From HGM10766 sp900757295 (GTDB taxonomy: Bacteria > Bacillota_I > Bacilli_A > RF39 > UBA660): DNA of 64,000 nt. Both the position numbers and the translations under genes were made by a program. This document shows, in pieces, positions 36,207 through 45,190 of the stretch; the stretch's first letter is position 1; every line of letters starts with the position of its first letter. The notes beneath the pieces are model-generated. The model was not told the origin of the DNA and made no database searches. It was given only the letters and a program-made list of their open reading frames with translations. The stretch covers positions 248,001 through 312,000 of the forward strand of contig DAJPHG010000001.1 in NCBI GenBank assembly GCA_025992315.1. The letters are read 5' to 3'.

Positions 36207-36393
36207 TTGTATCACCAATTACTTTTTTTAACTTTTTTTCAAAATCAAGTCTATTTAACATAATTTCTCGATTACAATTTAAACATTTAAGTTTAATGTC
36301 AACACCTGTTCTAATTATTTGCCATAAGTTAGATTGACAAGCATGGCTTTTTTTCATAATAACTTTATCATTTAATTTATAATTTTTTTCCAT
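36187..36393 (-). CDS. DUF951 family small protein
   Basis: 68 residues. YKLNDKVIMKKSHACQSNLWQIIRTGVDIKLKCLNCNREIML is the DUF951 signature, with CLNC and an upstream Cys as a possible zinc site. It overlaps the 3' end of the mechanosensitive channel gene by 17 nt and the AbgT start by 20 nt, so it is embedded in a coupled operon. In many Firmicutes it sits between mscS-like and ychF genes, as here apart from the AbgT insertion. Function unknown. Confidence 0.9.
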   Translation of the reverse strand: MEKNYKLNDKVIMKKSHACQSNLWQIIRTGVDIKLKCLNCNREIMLNRLDFEKKLKKVIGDTNEEEKI

Positions 36394-37183
36394 TATGCAC
36401 CTCTATTTGAGGATATGGAATTGAAATATTATTATTATCATAATATTGTTTTATTGTTCTTAAAGCAAGTCTTTCCATATCCCATTGTGTTCCTTTTTTA
36501 CACCAAATTCTTACAGCATAATTAACACTATAATCATCAAGCTTATTAATTCCTATGTATAAGGCATTTGTTATTTCTTTTCTTTTTTTAAGTTCTAAAC
36601 AAGCTTGATTTAGAACATCTTCTACTTTTTCTAATTTTTCTTCATATGCTGTTGGAATATCTAAAGTTATACATGAAGATTTTTGAGATAAGTTGATTAC
36701 TTCTGTAACATTACGATTAGATATAATTTTGACTTGTCCATTTAAAGCTTTGACTTTAGTAGTTTTTAAACCTAGTTCTATAACTTCACCAGTAAAGCCT
36801 TCATAACAAATAGTATCTCCTACTACATAGAAATTATCTAAAAGTATCGTAATTCCATTAATTAAATCTTTAATTGTGTCTTGTAAGGCTAAACCTAATA
36901 CAGCACCTACAACTCCTAATCCTGCTATTAGTGATTTAGTATTAACGCCGTATAATTCTAAAATTATTAAAAGTATTACAATAAATACAATGTATTTCAT
37001 TATGTTTTGGAATAATTTAATAATGGTATTTCTCTTTTTCTTCTCATGCTCAGTTTTTCCACTATTTATTAACTTTGCAAAAATTAAGCCAGAACATTTA
37101 TATAATATGTATCCAGCACAAACAATAAAAATTATGCCATAAACTTCTTTTTTAGAAATGAACTTTAAAAGTTGTTCTAACAT
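36377..37183 (-). CDS. Small-conductance mechanosensitive channel (MscS family)
   Basis: 268 residues. Helices are at about 13-33, 61-82 and 88-112. The pore helix is LIAGLGVVGAVLGLALQDTIKDLINGI and is followed by the beta domain FYVVGDTICYEGFTGEVIELGLKTTKVK. It opens on membrane tension to release solutes on osmotic downshift. It is the homologue of B. subtilis YkuT in length and neighbourhood. It follows parB by 17 nt. Confidence 0.93.
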   Translation of the reverse strand: MLEQLLKFISKKEVYGIIFIVCAGYILYKCSGLIFAKLINSGKTEHEKKKRNTIIKLFQNIMKYIVFIVILLIILELYGVNTKSLIAGLGVVGAVLGLALQDTIKDLINGITILLDNFYVVGDTICYEGFTGEVIELGLKTTKVKALNGQVKIISNRNVTEVINLSQKSSCITLDIPTAYEEKLEKVEDVLNQACLELKKRKEITNALYIGINKLDDYSVNYAVRIWCKKGTQWDMERLALRTIKQYYDNNNISIPYPQIEVHNGKKL

Positions 37184-37199
37184 TTAACCACACCTTCTA

Positions 37200-38084
37200 T
37201 TAATCATTTTCTATATTTATATTTAATATTTGTAAAATTCTTTCTAAATCTTTATCTGAATCGAAAGGTATTTCTATTTTTTTATTACTAATTTTTACCT
37301 TAGTACCAATTTTATCACGCATGGTATCTTCAAAAATATGGTATTTATAATTATTTGTTTCTCTATTTATTTTTACTCTTTTTGGTAGTTTGTTATCACT
37401 GCTAATTTTTTCTATGTCTCTAACATTTAATTTTTCATTTATTATTTGATTAGCTAATTTTTCTATTTCATCTTGATCAGATATCTTGCTCAATGTTCTT
37501 GCATGAGACATTGAAATTTCTCCATGAGCAACGGAGTCTTGGACTTTAGTAGGAAGATTTAATAAGCCTAATAAATTGGTAATATAACTTCTACTTTTTC
37601 CAAACTTAGTTGCGATTTGTTCTTGAGTCATTCCTGTTTCTTTTAAGATATTTTTAAAAGCAATAGCTTCTTCAATTGGATTTAAATTTTCACGTTGAAT
37701 ATTTTCTATTAAAGCAATTTCCATCATTTCTTGATCATTAAAATCTCTAATGATAGCTGGAATAGTTTCTTTACCTGCAATTCTAGAAGCTTTAGTTCTT
37801 CTTTCACCAGCTATTAATTCATAACCTTTAATACTTTTTTTTACAATTACTGGCTGAACTACACCGTGTTCTTTAATAGATTCTGCTAATTCATTTAAAG
37901 CTTTTTCATCAAATGTTTTTCTTGGTTGGTATGGGTTACTTCTAATTTCAGATAGTTTTATTTCTGTAATATCAGTTGTTTTAGTATTAGTTATAATGTC
38001 TTGTTCAAAATTATCAAAATCAATTCTTTCATTAGAAAATAATTGTTCTAGTCCTCTACCTAGTGCTTTTCTTTTAGTCTCCAT
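37200..38084 (-). CDS. parB: Chromosome partitioning protein ParB/Spo0J
   Basis: 294 residues. Box I NPYQPRKTFDEKALNELAESI, box II GYELIAGERRTKASRIAG (the GERRxRA CTPase motif) and the helix-turn-helix MTQEQIATKFGKSRSYITNLLGLL are all present, followed by a C-terminal dimer domain. It binds parS, slides as a CTP-dependent clamp and works with ParA in origin segregation. It overlaps parA by 11 nt. No parS site was found in the window. Confidence 0.97.
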   Translation of the reverse strand: METKRKALGRGLEQLFSNERIDFDNFEQDIITNTKTTDITEIKLSEIRSNPYQPRKTFDEKALNELAESIKEHGVVQPVIVKKSIKGYELIAGERRTKASRIAGKETIPAIIRDFNDQEMMEIALIENIQRENLNPIEEAIAFKNILKETGMTQEQIATKFGKSRSYITNLLGLLNLPTKVQDSVAHGEISMSHARTLSKISDQDEIEKLANQIINEKLNVRDIEKISSDNKLPKRVKINRETNNYKYHIFEDTMRDKIGTKVKISNKKIEIPFDSDKDLERILQILNINIEND

Positions 38085-38859
38085 TTCTATTTATCACTTC
38101 CTTTGCTAAGTTTGCATATGCTTCTGTAGCTCGACATAGTGGGTCGTATTCACCAATAGGTTTACCATGAGAAGGTGCTTCAACTAAACGAACAAGTCTT
38201 GGAATTATAGTATTAAATACTTTGTCTTTAAAGAATTTTCTTACATCTTCTATAACTTCTAAACCAATATTAGTTCTACCATCAAGCATAGTTAGTAATA
38301 CTCCTTCTATTCTTAAATTCGGATTCATGTGTGATTGAACCATTATAATAGAATTTAATAATTGAGTAATACCTTCTAACGCAAAGTATTCACATTGAAC
38401 TGGAATTATTACGGAATTACTAGCAACAAGGGCATTCATTGTTAATATTCCTAATGATGGTTGACAATCGATTATTATATAATCAAAATTATCTTGAATA
38501 GTAGCTAAAGCTTCTTTTAATTGTTCATTTTGTCTAAATTCACCATCTTCTAATAGTTTTTTTACGAATTCTACATCAACACCTGCTAAATTAATAGTTG
38601 CTGGTATTAATGAAAGATTAGTAAATTTAGTTTTAATAATTGCTTTTTTGATATTACATCTTCCTGTTATTACATCATACATATCAACTTTAAAATCAGC
38701 ATTATTATAGCCTAGTCCTGTCGAACTATTACCCTGTGGGTCTAAATCAATTAATAAAGTTTTCTTCTTTTCTTTTCCTAAAGCCGCAGCTAAATTAATA
38801 CTAGTTGTTGTTTTACCAACGCCACCTTTTTGATTAACAAGTGAAATAATTTTTGCCAT
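38074..38859 (-). CDS. parA: Chromosome partitioning ATPase ParA/Soj
   Basis: 261 residues from ATG 38859 (AAGGTGG upstream; a GTG three codons earlier is less likely). The deviant Walker A is QKGGVGKTTTSINLA, switch I is DLDPQGNSSTG and Walker B is YIIIDCQPSLG. ATP-dependent dimers bind DNA nonspecifically and are reset by ParB. Position next to parB and close to the MscS/YchF/rpsF group suggests proximity to oriC, as in related genomes. Confidence 0.97.
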   Translation of the reverse strand: MAKIISLVNQKGGVGKTTTSINLAAALGKEKKKTLLIDLDPQGNSSTGLGYNNADFKVDMYDVITGRCNIKKAIIKTKFTNLSLIPATINLAGVDVEFVKKLLEDGEFRQNEQLKEALATIQDNFDYIIIDCQPSLGILTMNALVASNSVIIPVQCEYFALEGITQLLNSIIMVQSHMNPNLRIEGVLLTMLDGRTNIGLEVIEDVRKFFKDKVFNTIIPRLVRLVEAPSHGKPIGEYDPLCRATEAYANLAKEVINRNGD

Positions 38860-38892
38860 AACTACCACCTTTTTCTTTTTATCACTTATTTA

Positions 38893-38921
38893 ATTTTAAC
38901 ATATATGATGGGTTTTGTCAT
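38893..38921 (-). promoter_or_regulatory. Promoter of parA-parB
   Basis: Minus-strand ATGACA (38921-38916), 17-bp spacer ending TGT, TAAAAT (38898-38893), 34 bp before parA. Confidence 0.65.
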
Positions 38922-39019
38922 AAAAAGTTGATGGCTTTTATATCAAATATTCTTTAATAAAATATAAGCTTTAGTATAATTTAACACTAGTTTTCTAAAA
39001 TAATAATGGAGGAATAAAT

Positions 39020-39145
39020 ATGGGAATTATAGAAGGAAGAAGATTGTTAAACCATAAAAATGCTGATAATCAAATAAATGATTTAGTTCAAGAATATGTT
39101 GATATACAGGAAAATACTATTGAAAATTTAAAAAGATTTTTATAA
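39020..39145 (+). CDS. 41-residue small protein between parA and ftsH
   Basis: ATG 39020 is preceded by GGAGG (39008-39012) at good spacing, and a TATAAT (38975-38980) lies upstream. The product starts MGIIEGRRLLNHKNADNQ and continues with an acidic helix (INDLVQEYVDIQENTIENLKRFL) that would be amphipathic. It is on the opposite strand to all genes around it. No family was recognised. The ribosome site, codon use and helix pattern support a real gene. Confidence 0.6.
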   Translation: MGIIEGRRLLNHKNADNQINDLVQEYVDIQENTIENLKRFL

Positions 39146-39196
39146 ATATAGTTAATTGTTATGCCTAATATTATTTTATTATGTTTTTTTATAAAG

Positions 39197-39220
39197 AAAA
39201 AATCTCACATTTGTGAGACT
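39197..39220 (-). terminator. Terminator of tilS-ftsH
   Basis: Minus-strand TCTCACA/TGTGAGA stem with a short loop followed by six T, right after the ftsH stop. Confidence 0.9.
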
Positions 39221-39228
39221 TTATTTAA

Positions 39229-41211
39229 TTATTTATTTTGTTCTTCTAAAGCTTTTTTCAATTCTTCTTTATTCATTTTTGTATAGCCTTTAATACCAGC
39301 TTCTTTAGCTTGTTTTTTTAGTTCAGCTAATGTTTCTTCAACTTCTTCATTACTATCTTCTGATTTAAAATTGATATCTTTATGTTCTACAATATAATCA
39401 ATTTGCTCTTTTGTTAAAGTTTCATATTTCATTAGTGCATCTGTTAGTAACATGACTAAATCTTTATTTTTCTTTAATATTTCAGTAGCTTTAGCATAAC
39501 ATTCATCTATTATTTTACGAACTTCTTTATCAATTTCTAGTGCAACTTGGTCAGAGAAGTTTTTAGTTTTACCATAATCTCTTCCTAAGAAAACATTTTC
39601 ACTTTGGTGTTCTAATTGCATAGGTCCTAAATCAGACATTCCATATTCGGTAACCATACTTCTAGCTAATCTAGTAGCTTTTTTAAAGTCATCAGATGCA
39701 CCAGTTGTTATTTCACCGTAATATAATTCTTCACTAACACGACCACCTAATAATCCAACTATTTGAGATAAAATTTCATTTTTAGTCATGATAGCTATTT
39801 TTTCTTCTTTTGGTAACATCATAGTATATCCACCAGCAACGCCACGTGGAATTATAGTTATTTTATGTACATCATTAGCATCTTCTAATTTTAATCCGAT
39901 AACTGCATGTCCAGATTCATGAATACTAACAAGACGTTTTTCTTTTTCAGTAATTTTTCTAGATGTTTTTGCAGGGCCCATAATAACACGGTCTGTTGCT
40001 TCATCTATTTCGTCCATAGAGATATTTTCACGATTACGTCTTACTGCTAATAATGCAGCTTCATTTAATAAGTTTTCTAAATCTGCACCACTAAATCCTG
40101 GAGTTCTTTGAGATAGATTTTCTAAATTAACATCTTTATCAAATATTTTATCTTTAGCATGAACTTCAAGGATTTGTTCTCTTTCTTTTGCATCAGGTAA
40201 GCTAACTGTTACTTGACGGTCAAATCTTCCTGGACGAAGTAATGCTGGATCCAATACATCTGGTCTATTTGTTGCAGCAATGATAATAATTCCTTCATTT
40301 GCTCCAAAACCATCCATTTCTGTTAGTAATTGGTTAAGTGTTTGTTCACGTTCATCATGACCTCCACCTAATCCAGTACCACGTTGACGACCTACAGCAT
40401 CTATTTCATCAATAAATATTAAACATGGTGCACTTTGTTTTGCTTGTTTAAACATATCACGAACTCTACTAGCACCTACACCTACAAATAATTCAACAAA
40501 ATCAGAACCACTTATATAATAGAATGGTACATTTGCTTCTCCAGCAACTGCTTTTGCTAATAAAGTTTTACCTGTTCCAGGAGGACCTACTAATAATACG
40601 CCTTTTGGTATTCTAGCACCTAATTTTTGGAATTTTTTTGGATTTTTTAAGAAATCAATTAGCTCTGCTACTTCTTCTTTTTCTTCTTTTAATCCAGCAA
40701 CATCTTTAAATCTTACTTTACCACCATCTTGTGATAACTTAGCACGACTTCTACCAAAATCCATTGAATTTTTATTTCCACCAGCCATTTTGTTAAATAA
40801 CACAAATGTAACAGCGGCTAAAATAACTATTGGAAGTAAGTTTACTATAATATATAAAATTGAGCTACTTCCTGGATCTTTTTTTGTATCATACAAATTC
40901 ATATTATGATTTGTTGCATACTCTGATATTTTTTCTACATCTTCAGGAATAATTTTAGTTTTAAATGATTCATGTTCATTATAACCTTCTAATTTTCCTT
41001 CTAAATAATAAACACTATCGCTACTTTTTGGAGTAATTGTCAATTCAACTACTTCTTCTTTATCTATTGCTGTCATGAATTCGCCTGTTGTAAGATCATG
41101 AACTTCATTGCCAGCTATATTAAAGAAAAATAATGTTCCTATTACTACAATTAATAAAATAAAATACGGAAATGAAACTTTTAACATATTATTATTTTTA
41201 TTTCTATTCAT
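39229..41211 (-). CDS. ftsH: ATP-dependent zinc metalloprotease FtsH
   Basis: 660 residues. Two membrane helices (about 9-29 and 108-130) flank an extracytoplasmic domain. The AAA+ module has Walker A GPPGTGKTLLAKA, Walker B LIFIDEIDAVGR, the pore loop FVELFVGVGASR and SRH ATNRPDVLDPALLRPGRFDR. The protease has HESGHAVIG (HExxH) and the third ligand Asp in the TTGASDDFKKAT region. It degrades membrane and regulatory proteins as a hexamer. AAGGAG precedes the ATG, which overlaps the tilS stop by 8 nt. hprT, usual between tilS and ftsH in Bacillus, is absent here. Confidence 0.98.
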   Translation of the reverse strand: MNRNKNNNMLKVSFPYFILLIVVIGTLFFFNIAGNEVHDLTTGEFMTAIDKEEVVELTITPKSSDSVYYLEGKLEGYNEHESFKTKIIPEDVEKISEYATNHNMNLYDTKKDPGSSSILYIIVNLLPIVILAAVTFVLFNKMAGGNKNSMDFGRSRAKLSQDGGKVRFKDVAGLKEEKEEVAELIDFLKNPKKFQKLGARIPKGVLLVGPPGTGKTLLAKAVAGEANVPFYYISGSDFVELFVGVGASRVRDMFKQAKQSAPCLIFIDEIDAVGRQRGTGLGGGHDEREQTLNQLLTEMDGFGANEGIIIIAATNRPDVLDPALLRPGRFDRQVTVSLPDAKEREQILEVHAKDKIFDKDVNLENLSQRTPGFSGADLENLLNEAALLAVRRNRENISMDEIDEATDRVIMGPAKTSRKITEKEKRLVSIHESGHAVIGLKLEDANDVHKITIIPRGVAGGYTMMLPKEEKIAIMTKNEILSQIVGLLGGRVSEELYYGEITTGASDDFKKATRLARSMVTEYGMSDLGPMQLEHQSENVFLGRDYGKTKNFSDQVALEIDKEVRKIIDECYAKATEILKKNKDLVMLLTDALMKYETLTKEQIDYIVEHKDINFKSEDSNEEVEETLAELKKQAKEAGIKGYTKMNKEELKKALEEQNK

Positions 41212-42544
41212 ATTTTTCTCCTTCTATTTCTTGATACCTAAGTATTATATCATAGTTTTTTGTTTTTGCCTTATCAAATTTTGACTTTTTAATTCCTGGA
41301 ATCCAAAGTATATTATTATCGCTATCTGTTACTATAGGATAATAAATTCTTTTTTGTACAGGTATTTTTGCATCAATTAAAATACTTTTGACTTTTTTAT
41401 GGCCATTTAAATTTTTTATTTCCATTTTGTCACCATTTTGTTTGTTTCTAACTATTATAGGCAACTTTATTTCATTACTATTTAAATATATATGATAATT
41501 ATCTGTTTTATCACTATAAGGTACTTCTTCTATAATAAAATTATTATATAATAATTGATTTTTTAAAATAAAGCTATAATCTTGTTTTTTTGTTATACTA
41601 GACTTAATTTTAACATTATTATACTCTTTTACCAGAAATACTTGATTTGGTAATTCTAACATAACATTTGGCTTTTTATCCTTTAACATATTAATAATTA
41701 AGCTTACATGTTTATTATTCACCAAATTAATATCATCATGATAAATATTTTTTAAAATTGTTTGAATTATTTTTTCAACTACGTAATCATCTTCAGATAA
41801 TAATTTTTTTATATTTATTGTTTCATCATTATATATTTTAGGAAGTTTTTCTTTTACTATTTTATCTAAATATTTATTACATTTATCTAATTCATTACTA
41901 AATTCTAAATATTTCTCATGAATATTTTTATTTTCCTTTTTTAAAGTTGGCAAAATATATTTACGATATCGATTTCTTGTGTATTTATCAGAAAAGTTAG
42001 ATTGATCAACAAAGTATGTATAATTATTTTTATCCATATAATCTTTAATTTCTTGTTTAGTCATATATATTAGTGGTCTTATTAAACTATAATTTTCTAA
42101 TTTAGTTTCTAACTTAAAACCACTATAGCCATTTAAATTAGATCCTCTAGTTATTCGCATTAGAACGGTTTCTATTAAATCATCACCGTGATGGGCAGTC
42201 ATTAAATATTTAGCGCAATATTTTTTTACTATTTGTTCAAAAAAGTTATATCTTATTGTTCTAGAATCATTATGAAAATTATCGTTATGATATTTTTCTA
42301 TGCTTAAATATTCAAATTCAATATTATTTTGATTACAAAACTGTTTTACATAATTATATTCTTCAATACTTTGTTCTCTTAAATTATGATTAACATGCGC
42401 ACATATTAAATTTAGTTTTTTAGAAGTTCTTAGTTGCAACAATATTCTTAATAAAAACATAGAATCTGGTCCACCAGAACAAGCTATAACGATTGTATCA
42501 TTATTATTTAGTTTATTTTTTAAATAGTCTAAAGTATTCTTCAT
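41204..42544 (-). CDS. tilS: tRNA(Ile)-lysidine synthase
   Basis: 446 residues. The PP-loop SGGPDSMFLLRIL (ATP pyrophosphatase) is at residues 24-36, followed by HVNHNLREQS and the GHHGDDLIETVLMRITRGSNLNGY-type motif (AHHGDDL here). The C-terminal half carries the tRNA-binding domains. It makes lysidine at position 34 of the CAU tRNA-Ile, so AUA is read as Ile. It is coupled to ftsH. Confidence 0.95.
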   Translation of the reverse strand: MKNTLDYLKNKLNNNDTIVIACSGGPDSMFLLRILLQLRTSKKLNLICAHVNHNLREQSIEEYNYVKQFCNQNNIEFEYLSIEKYHNDNFHNDSRTIRYNFFEQIVKKYCAKYLMTAHHGDDLIETVLMRITRGSNLNGYSGFKLETKLENYSLIRPLIYMTKQEIKDYMDKNNYTYFVDQSNFSDKYTRNRYRKYILPTLKKENKNIHEKYLEFSNELDKCNKYLDKIVKEKLPKIYNDETINIKKLLSEDDYVVEKIIQTILKNIYHDDINLVNNKHVSLIINMLKDKKPNVMLELPNQVFLVKEYNNVKIKSSITKKQDYSFILKNQLLYNNFIIEEVPYSDKTDNYHIYLNSNEIKLPIIVRNKQNGDKMEIKNLNGHKKVKSILIDAKIPVQKRIYYPIVTDSDNNILWIPGIKKSKFDKAKTKNYDIILRYQEIEGEKYE

Positions 42545-42621
42545 TCCAATCCTTCTTTTTATTTCTATTACAATATAGTACTTTATTTAATCAAAGTTGT
42601 ACAGTATTTTTTTTTAATAAA

Positions 42622-42645
42622 TTAAAAAACTTACATCAGTAAGTT
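42622..42645 (-). terminator. Terminator after the unknown 350-residue gene
   Basis: Minus-strand AACTTAC/GTAAGTT stem with a 4-nt loop followed by T-rich sequence. The stem includes the stop codon. Confidence 0.8.
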
Positions 42646-43683
42646 ATTTTTGCTTTCAGGATCTTGTCTTTCTTGATCATATATTTTTTTATATATTGAG
42701 TCAAGATGAATTTCAACTAAACCATCTTTATTAATAATTTGATCAAACTGTTCATCAATATTAAATTCTCTTACTAATGAAGGCTTTAATGATGTTCTTA
42801 TAATAAAATATTCTTTTGATAAATTTGAAAAAAATGATTGATCTATTGGTCCAAATTCAATATTCCAATATTTTGCAAATTGATCACGAAGATATTCTTC
42901 TGGATGAGTAGAATATGTTGTACAATTTTCAATTAATATTTTTGTGTTATTTAAAGCATCAAGAAGTTTTGTATGATCAAAATCAGTATTAACACTTGTT
43001 AAAAATAATTTAGCCATTTCTTTAAAATAGTCTATATCTTTAGTTACAGCGTTGTGATTAAATATTTCTTTTTTTAAAGTTTGATATTTATCTGTTAGAT
43101 TATTATAATTTAATAAATTATTTAATTCTTCTTTATGATTTGTTTCAATCATATTTATTATATATCTAGTAAATGCTAATTTAGTTACAGAACTAACTAA
43201 ATAGTTGTCATTATTTATAACAGACTTTACTGATTTGTTTTTTAAAGCTAAAGCTATCAATAAATTTAAATATCTTGTCTGTTCTTCATCATAATTTTCA
43301 TTTAGTTTCATTTCAAAAATTATATCTTCTACATAATCATCTAAATTTAACTGTTTATTAATGATACTATCTTTATCTTCAATATTAATTATTTTTGAAA
43401 TATCAGGAAAACATTCTTTATATTTTGATAATGGCATTTGACGTTGATTTCTTGTATACTTAATTGCTAATTCTAAATTATTTTCTTCTTGTTTTAAATT
43501 AACAATTTTTTCTTTAAATTTTGTTCTAATAACATCAAATATTCCCTCATATACATAATTAGCAGTATATAGAAGTGATCTATAAACATAATCTTTATAA
43601 AGGGTAAGCAATTTAGAATTCTTTTTTCCTTCTTTAATTTCATTTATTGCTTGATCAACATTAAAATAATTTTCAGTATACAT
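42631..43683 (-). CDS. Unknown 350-residue alpha-helical protein
   Basis: Soluble, acidic and almost entirely helical by composition, with no signal peptide, membrane segment or motif I recognise. Segments such as YLNLLIALALKNKSVKSVI and HKEELNNLLNYNNLTDKYQTLKKEI suggest helical repeats. It lies between prfB (46 nt upstream) and tilS and ends in a terminator. Probably lineage-specific. Confidence 0.65.
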   Translation of the reverse strand: MYTENYFNVDQAINEIKEGKKNSKLLTLYKDYVYRSLLYTANYVYEGIFDVIRTKFKEKIVNLKQEENNLELAIKYTRNQRQMPLSKYKECFPDISKIINIEDKDSIINKQLNLDDYVEDIIFEMKLNENYDEEQTRYLNLLIALALKNKSVKSVINNDNYLVSSVTKLAFTRYIINMIETNHKEELNNLLNYNNLTDKYQTLKKEIFNHNAVTKDIDYFKEMAKLFLTSVNTDFDHTKLLDALNNTKILIENCTTYSTHPEEYLRDQFAKYWNIEFGPIDQSFFSNLSKEYFIIRTSLKPSLVREFNIDEQFDQIINKDGLVEIHLDSIYKKIYDQERQDPESKNNLLM

Positions 43684-43729
43684 ACAATCTCACCTATTAT
43701 AATTATAACATTTTTTATTATTATGTAAA

Positions 43730-44831
43730 TTAACTAATTTTATTTTTTAACATAGCAAGGATAAAAGGCATAATATCACCATCTAAAACTTTATCTGCTT
43801 GTGCAGTTTCATAATTTGTTCTACTATCTTTTACTAAAGTATACGGTTCTAATACATAACTTCTTATCTGACTTCCAAAATCAATATTACTATTTATTCC
43901 TTTAATTTTATTAAGTTCTTGTTCTTGTTTTTCTAGTTCTAATTGATATAATTTACTTTTTAATACTTTCATAGCTGTTTCTTTATTTTTTATCTGACTA
44001 CGTTCATTTTGACAGGTAACTACAATTTTAGTAGGTAAATGAGTTATTCTAACTGCTGAATCGGTAGTATTAACTCCCTGTCCGCCTTTCCCACTACTTC
44101 TGTAAACATCTATCTTTAAATCTTTTTCATTTATTTCTAAATTTATATCATTATTAAATTCTGGTGTTATAGTAACGGATGCAAAAGATGTATGCCTTCT
44201 AGAATTAGAATCAAATGGCGATATTCTAACTAATCTATGAACTCCTTTTTCACATTTAAAATAGCCATATGCACAAAAACCTTTAATTAATACAGTTACA
44301 CTTTTTATTCCAGCTTCTTCACCTTTTTGTTCATCTATTATTTCATATTTATAATTATTTTTTTCACAAAATTTAAGATACATTCTTAAAAGCATTTCTG
44401 CCCAATCACAGCTTTCTGTTCCACCCGCACCTGGATGAATTTCTAGAAAACAATTTAGTTTATCATTCTCTTGATTTAATAAAACATTTATTTCTAAATC
44501 ATCTATATCTTTAATTAACTTAAGTACTAAATCATCTAATTCCTTTTTTAATTCTTCATCATTATCTAAATTTAACAGATCTAGTATTTCATTGGCTGTC
44601 ATTAAATTAGATGAAATTTGTGCAGTTTGATTTATTTCTTTTTTTAAATAGTTAACTTGCGAACTAATTTTGTTTGCCATATCAATATCATTCCAAAAAT
44701 CTGTTGATTGCATTTGGCTTTCTAATTGGTTTAACTCATTTTGTTTTTGATCTAGGTCAAAGTGACCTCCTTAAGTCATATAATTTTTTATTTAATTCTT
44801 TTAATTTTATTTGAATTTCTTTGATTTCCAT
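43730..44831 (-). CDS. prfB: Peptide chain release factor 2, with programmed +1 frameshift
   Basis: The gene is in two frames. Codons 1-24 run from ATG 44831 to a UGA at 44759-44757. The second frame starts at GAC 44758 and ends at 43730, giving about 366 residues, the normal RF2 length. The shift site is AGGAGG (internal Shine-Dalgarno) spaced before CUU UGA C, the classical autoregulatory +1 signal: low RF2 favours the shift. GGQ is present (SGKGGQGVNTTDSAVRITH), as is the RF2-type codon recognition region (SPFDSNSRRHTSF). RF2 releases peptides at UAA/UGA, so UGA is a stop here. Confidence 0.97.
44757..44770 (-). promoter_or_regulatory. prfB programmed frameshift site
   Basis: AGGAGG-UCA-CUU-UGA-C on the minus strand. 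The in-frame UGA is codon 25. Reading resumes one base later with DLDQKQNELNQL. Confidence 0.95.
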
Positions 44832-44993
44832 GTTTTTCACCATCTTTATCTATTTTTTGAATTGCTTTTAGTTATATCTAGTTCAGTTATTTGTAATTAT
44901 ATCATATATTCATTAATTTTTTTACTATCCATAAATATCATTTTTAAATATGTCTTTAATAGATATTTATTATTTTCTTTAGATTAAATAGAA

Positions 44994-45018
44994 AAAAACC
45001 TTTATTTCAAGGCTTTTA
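44994..45018 (-). terminator. Terminator behind SEC-C copy A
   Basis: Minus-strand AAAGCCTT/AAGGTTTT around GAAAT, then T. Almost the same hairpin follows copy D at 53.78 kb. Confidence 0.75.
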
Positions 45019-45022
45019 TTTT

Positions 45023-45067
45023 TTATTTACCACAACATTGTTTATATTTTTTGCCAGAGCCACAAGT
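45023..45067 (-). repeat. secA 3'-end repeat, copy A (SEC-C tail)
   Basis: Encodes TCGSGKKYKQCCGK and a stop, the C-terminal zinc motif of SecA, but a stop codon lies directly upstream in frame, so it is an isolated fragment. 45023-45064 is identical over 42 bp to copy C at 52610-52651. It sits where the end of secA would be expected, upstream of prfB. Confidence 0.85.
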
Positions 45068-45190
45068 TCATTCTTTTTCAGTATATATATAACTATATAT
45101 TTTTAATTTTTGCACACAAATTGCACACATTGTTATCATCAGCATCCGTTCTCTACTTGAATTATAACATTTTTATTTTTATATAACAAT

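Larger units (their letters stand above)
44832..45190. other. Intergenic region between prfB and the island, with secA-end remnant
   Basis: This stretch separates prfB from the PfkB-SIS gene. It holds a terminator (44994-45018), SEC-C copy A (45023-45067) and an AT-rich segment to 45190. In the frame of copy A, 45068-45150 reads as a short stretch with NVCNLCAK that ends in a TGA just before the SEC-C core, resembling the tail of a decayed gene. No complete gene is seen. Confidence 0.6.
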
